A DNA stretch of 64,000 nucleotides, taken from NCBI RefSeq assembly GCF_002734285.1, contig NZ_NSEA01000008.1, positions 246,902 to 310,901 of the forward strand, read 5' to 3'. The notes under the pieces are model-generated. The model did not search any database, was not told the DNA's origin, and saw nothing but the letters and a program-made list of their open reading frames with translations. The stretch is from Fredinandcohnia onubensis (GTDB lineage Bacteria > Bacillota > Bacilli > Bacillales > Bacillaceae_L). Positions 62,155 through 64,000 of the stretch are shown here, piece by piece; the stretch's first letter is position 1; the number at the start of each line of letters is the position of its first letter. A program made the translations under genes and the position numbers.

Positions 62155-62412
62155 CTATTCATCTAAATTGATCTTCCATCGATCTACTCCATTGATTTGG
62201 TAATATATATGCCAAGCCACATCGTTCGGCAAAATTTGTAATTGATTAACAAATGTTTTCGCTTTTTCAATGTTTCCATTATAAGGTTCTGTTAGAAAAT
62301 ATTTGATATCTTTTACATGAGACTCTCTAAATACATTGTCTTTAAAAAATTCCTCAGCCATATCGCAACCTTTATTAAACTGTTCTAATGTGATTTTTTT
62401 TAATTCCAGCAT
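62155..62412 (-). CDS. Small acidic protein in the defence island, unknown function
   Basis: 85 aa. GGAGGAATAATAAC precedes the ATG, so translation is likely. Helical N-terminal half (LKKITLEQFNKGCDMAEEFF), then IEKAKTFVNQLQILPNDVAWHIYYQINGVDRW. No signal or membrane segment, no known family. It lies between the copy 2 winged-helix gene and the truncated helicase gene on the same strand as both. Confidence 0.6.
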   Translation of the reverse strand: MLELKKITLEQFNKGCDMAEEFFKDNVFRESHVKDIKYFLTEPYNGNIEKAKTFVNQLQILPNDVAWHIYYQINGVDRWKINLDE

Positions 62413-62743
62413 GTTATTATTCCTCCACTATTTTTATAGTTCACTAAAGAATAGCCAGGAACGTGTACTATGTAATATACGGTGGCAAATTACAAACCAA
62501 TGGCTAGTCTCCTACTTTTGATCTCCACATTACTATTCCGCAATCCTTTTCAGTTGTACAGCATGGTAATGAAAGTATTATTAAAATTAAGAGTTTTAAC
62601 ACTTATCAATTGCCGACCATTAGAAATTCTGTATCTTGCGTAATGGTTTCTACTGTTTTGGCATAGAACTTTTTCTATTCCTATTATTGATAACTCCTTT
62701 TTTACTATGTTGCATTCAATCTTCGCGTCATTATAGTTTTTAC
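62413..62743. other. Intergenic region downstream of the truncated helicase gene
   Basis: About 330 A/T-rich bases with no gene or clear terminator visible. It should hold the promoter of the 85-aa gene. Confidence 0.45.
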
Positions 62744-64000
62744 TTAGATCCTATAATAAGGACTCAAATTCATAAACATCTCTTTAAGCTCTGCTTCATC
62801 CACATCATGTTGGAAGATATATTCCAAAAGCTCCTCTTGTTTTGCTTGTCCTAAACTTAATCTGTAGAGCTGAAGTATTTTCATCAAGCGTTGATATTTA
62901 TGTCCGTCCTTACTAAATGGGTAGATTGGCACAATTCTTTCGATTTGTATACCTTGATTCTCAGAGAGGGTCCAGTATGGTACTAACTCAGATGTATTTT
63001 CATTACGTTCACTTTTATTCGCTTGATCGAACATCTCTTCCCAAATATCTTTCTCAAATTCTAAATCTCCATATTTCCTGGCTATATTTTGACGTATAGC
63101 AAAGGATTTGTAGCGATTAATTCTTCCTTCTCGTTGTTCCAAGTCAATCGGATTAGAAGGAAGGTTCCAGTGAACGATTTTACGACAATAATAATGGAAG
63201 TCTAGTCCTTCTTGCCCAATCGAGGTGGAAGCAAGTACAAATGGACGGAATGGTGAATTGAAAGATCTCCTGACACTCTGTTTTCTATCGTGTGCCCTGT
63301 CTTCATTTCGTTTATCTGCGAAACCAACAGCATAACTAGTTCGCATACGTAATCCTGAATGAGAAGTTCCTGTTGTCACCCTTCTCTTGAAACTAGAGAA
63401 AGTATCTACTTGCAATGGGGCACTTCGAAACTCTAACGATTCTTTTATCGCCTCAATAAGCTCTTGATTTCTTTCCGTCGTATCTTTATGTTTTAAACCA
63501 CCCTCTTCAAGCAGCATATGAGCATATTCATCAATAATTGCCTGAAAGTTGCCATCTACACAGTATCGGAGGACATTTTTCCAATGGGTGTGTTCTCTAT
63601 CTTTCGTTGAATACTCTAAATCAACGATCGCAATTGCTTCCTGAGAATTAAACCTATTAAGTACTGATTTGGCAAACATGACGATATCCGTTAAAGATGT
63701 TGCGTCAATTTGATCTAGCATTCGTATTCCACAAACGCTTGGAGAACCGAGTGCCATATTCACCAATACTTCAACTAAATCGTCTGGTTTCTTCCCTAAA
63801 GTAGGGTATTCCTCTGATAAGAAAATTTCCCGTAACTCTTTAAAGTGAAGTGTTAATGCTTTGTCGTCTCCATCTTTAGTATCTCCTTGATTATCTACTT
63901 CCATAAAACGCTCAGTAGAGAACCAATCCTTCATGACGGGTTCTTTTATATCAAATAAAAGAGGAGCCATAAAATACCATCGCTCATCTATTCTAGAACT
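62744..64000 (-). CDS. SF2/SNF2-type helicase, C-terminal part (cut by the window edge)
   Basis: 419 codons are visible. The frame is still open at base 64000 (upstream of Met at 63970 it continues without a stop and without a Shine-Dalgarno site), so the N-terminal lobe lies outside. The visible part is a helicase C-lobe: LASTSIGQEGLDFHYYC (motif V) and PSNPIDLEQREGRINRYKS (motif VI) at the expected distance, with a long helical insertion before them. It resembles the C-lobe of SNF2-type defence helicases; DrmD of class 1 DISARM is a candidate, but the part seen does not decide this. Same strand as the duplicated module copy 2. Confidence 0.82.
   Translation of the reverse strand, partial: SSRIDERWYFMAPLLFDIKEPVMKDWFSTERFMEVDNQGDTKDGDDKALTLHFKELREIFLSEEYPTLGKKPDDLVEVLVNMALGSPSVCGIRMLDQIDATSLTDIVMFAKSVLNRFNSQEAIAIVDLEYSTKDREHTHWKNVLRYCVDGNFQAIIDEYAHMLLEEGGLKHKDTTERNQELIEAIKESLEFRSAPLQVDTFSSFKRRVTTGTSHSGLRMRTSYAVGFADKRNEDRAHDRKQSVRRSFNSPFRPFVLASTSIGQEGLDFHYYCRKIVHWNLPSNPIDLEQREGRINRYKSFAIRQNIARKYGDLEFEKDIWEEMFDQANKSERNENTSELVPYWTLSENQGIQIERIVPIYPFSKDGHKYQRLMKILQLYRLSLGQAKQEELLEYIFQHDVDEAELKEMFMNLSPYYRI

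Noticed and set aside
40622-64000. Prophage or integrative element
   Set aside because: No integrase, structural, replication or transfer gene and no flanking tRNA or direct repeat was seen.

Overview
The window looks like chromosome of an AT-rich, spore-forming member of the Bacillaceae. The signs are a GerA-type germinant-receptor operon, an intracellular subtilisin (ISP), a purine riboswitch of the Bacillus type, Shine-Dalgarno sites close to AGGAGG, frequent TTG/GTG starts and WXG/LXG-type toxin modules. I see no rRNA, tRNA, CRISPR array, integrase or intact insertion sequence.

Layout. (1) 1-12.7 kb is mostly housekeeping and accessory: an endonuclease I-family nuclease and ISP on the minus strand; a guanine-class riboswitch with adenine deaminase; a lipoprotein MTA/SAH nucleosidase; a lipoprotein MBL-fold/HhH hydrolase with a DUF3006 partner; TrmL; and a gerA-gerC-gerB operon. 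(2) 12.7-20.5 kb is one minus-strand sugar or polyol operon of eight genes. It starts with a LacI-family repressor that has a clear promoter and palindromic operator, followed by a Zn alcohol dehydrogenase, a TIM-barrel isomerase, a three-gene ABC importer, an SDR and a HUMPS-family enzyme. (3) 20.7-25.2 kb holds unrelated small genes (DinB-like, a protein with a Cys/Ser-rich tail, a lipoprotein, AtoE, DJ-1/PfpI). (4) 25.3-35.8 kb is a catabolic island beginning at a hydrolase that has lost its N-terminal half. It encodes a BASS transporter, an FCD-type GntR regulator, a LarA-like protein, an HD hydrolase, an isocitrate/isopropylmalate dehydrogenase-family enzyme, a DUF4387 + AtuA pair and a TAXI-TRAP transporter. 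Two near-identical palindromes, one before the regulator and one over the transporter promoter, tie it into a regulon. (5) 36.4-40.1 kb has an FAD-dependent oxidoreductase and a T7SS-type polymorphic toxin module (DUF5082 partner, HNH toxin, SUKH immunity).

(6) 40.6-64.0 kb is a defence island. It opens with a restriction-modification system made of an HTH-fused C5 methyltransferase, an McrB-like AAA+ NTPase and an LlaJI-family nuclease. Beyond it lie two UvrD-like SF1 helicases and, on the opposite strand, DrmA (SF2 helicase) and DrmB (DUF1998), the core pair of DISARM. DrmC, DrmE and a DISARM-type neighbour methylase are not seen beside them. DrmAB is flanked on both sides by two diverged copies of a gene pair I cannot assign to any known family: a multi-winged-helix protein with an FG(N/D)GVMDFFAD motif, and a mostly helical protein with an FWxG(D/E)I motif and a C-terminal winged-helix-like region. 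Each copy lies downstream of helicase genes on the same strand, and the right-hand helicase runs off the window. This duplicated module around DrmAB is the best candidate for an undescribed system.

Functions are read from translated sequence and recognised motifs only. Family names for well-known enzymes are secure. Substrates of the two catabolic operons and the role of the duplicated defence module are inference.
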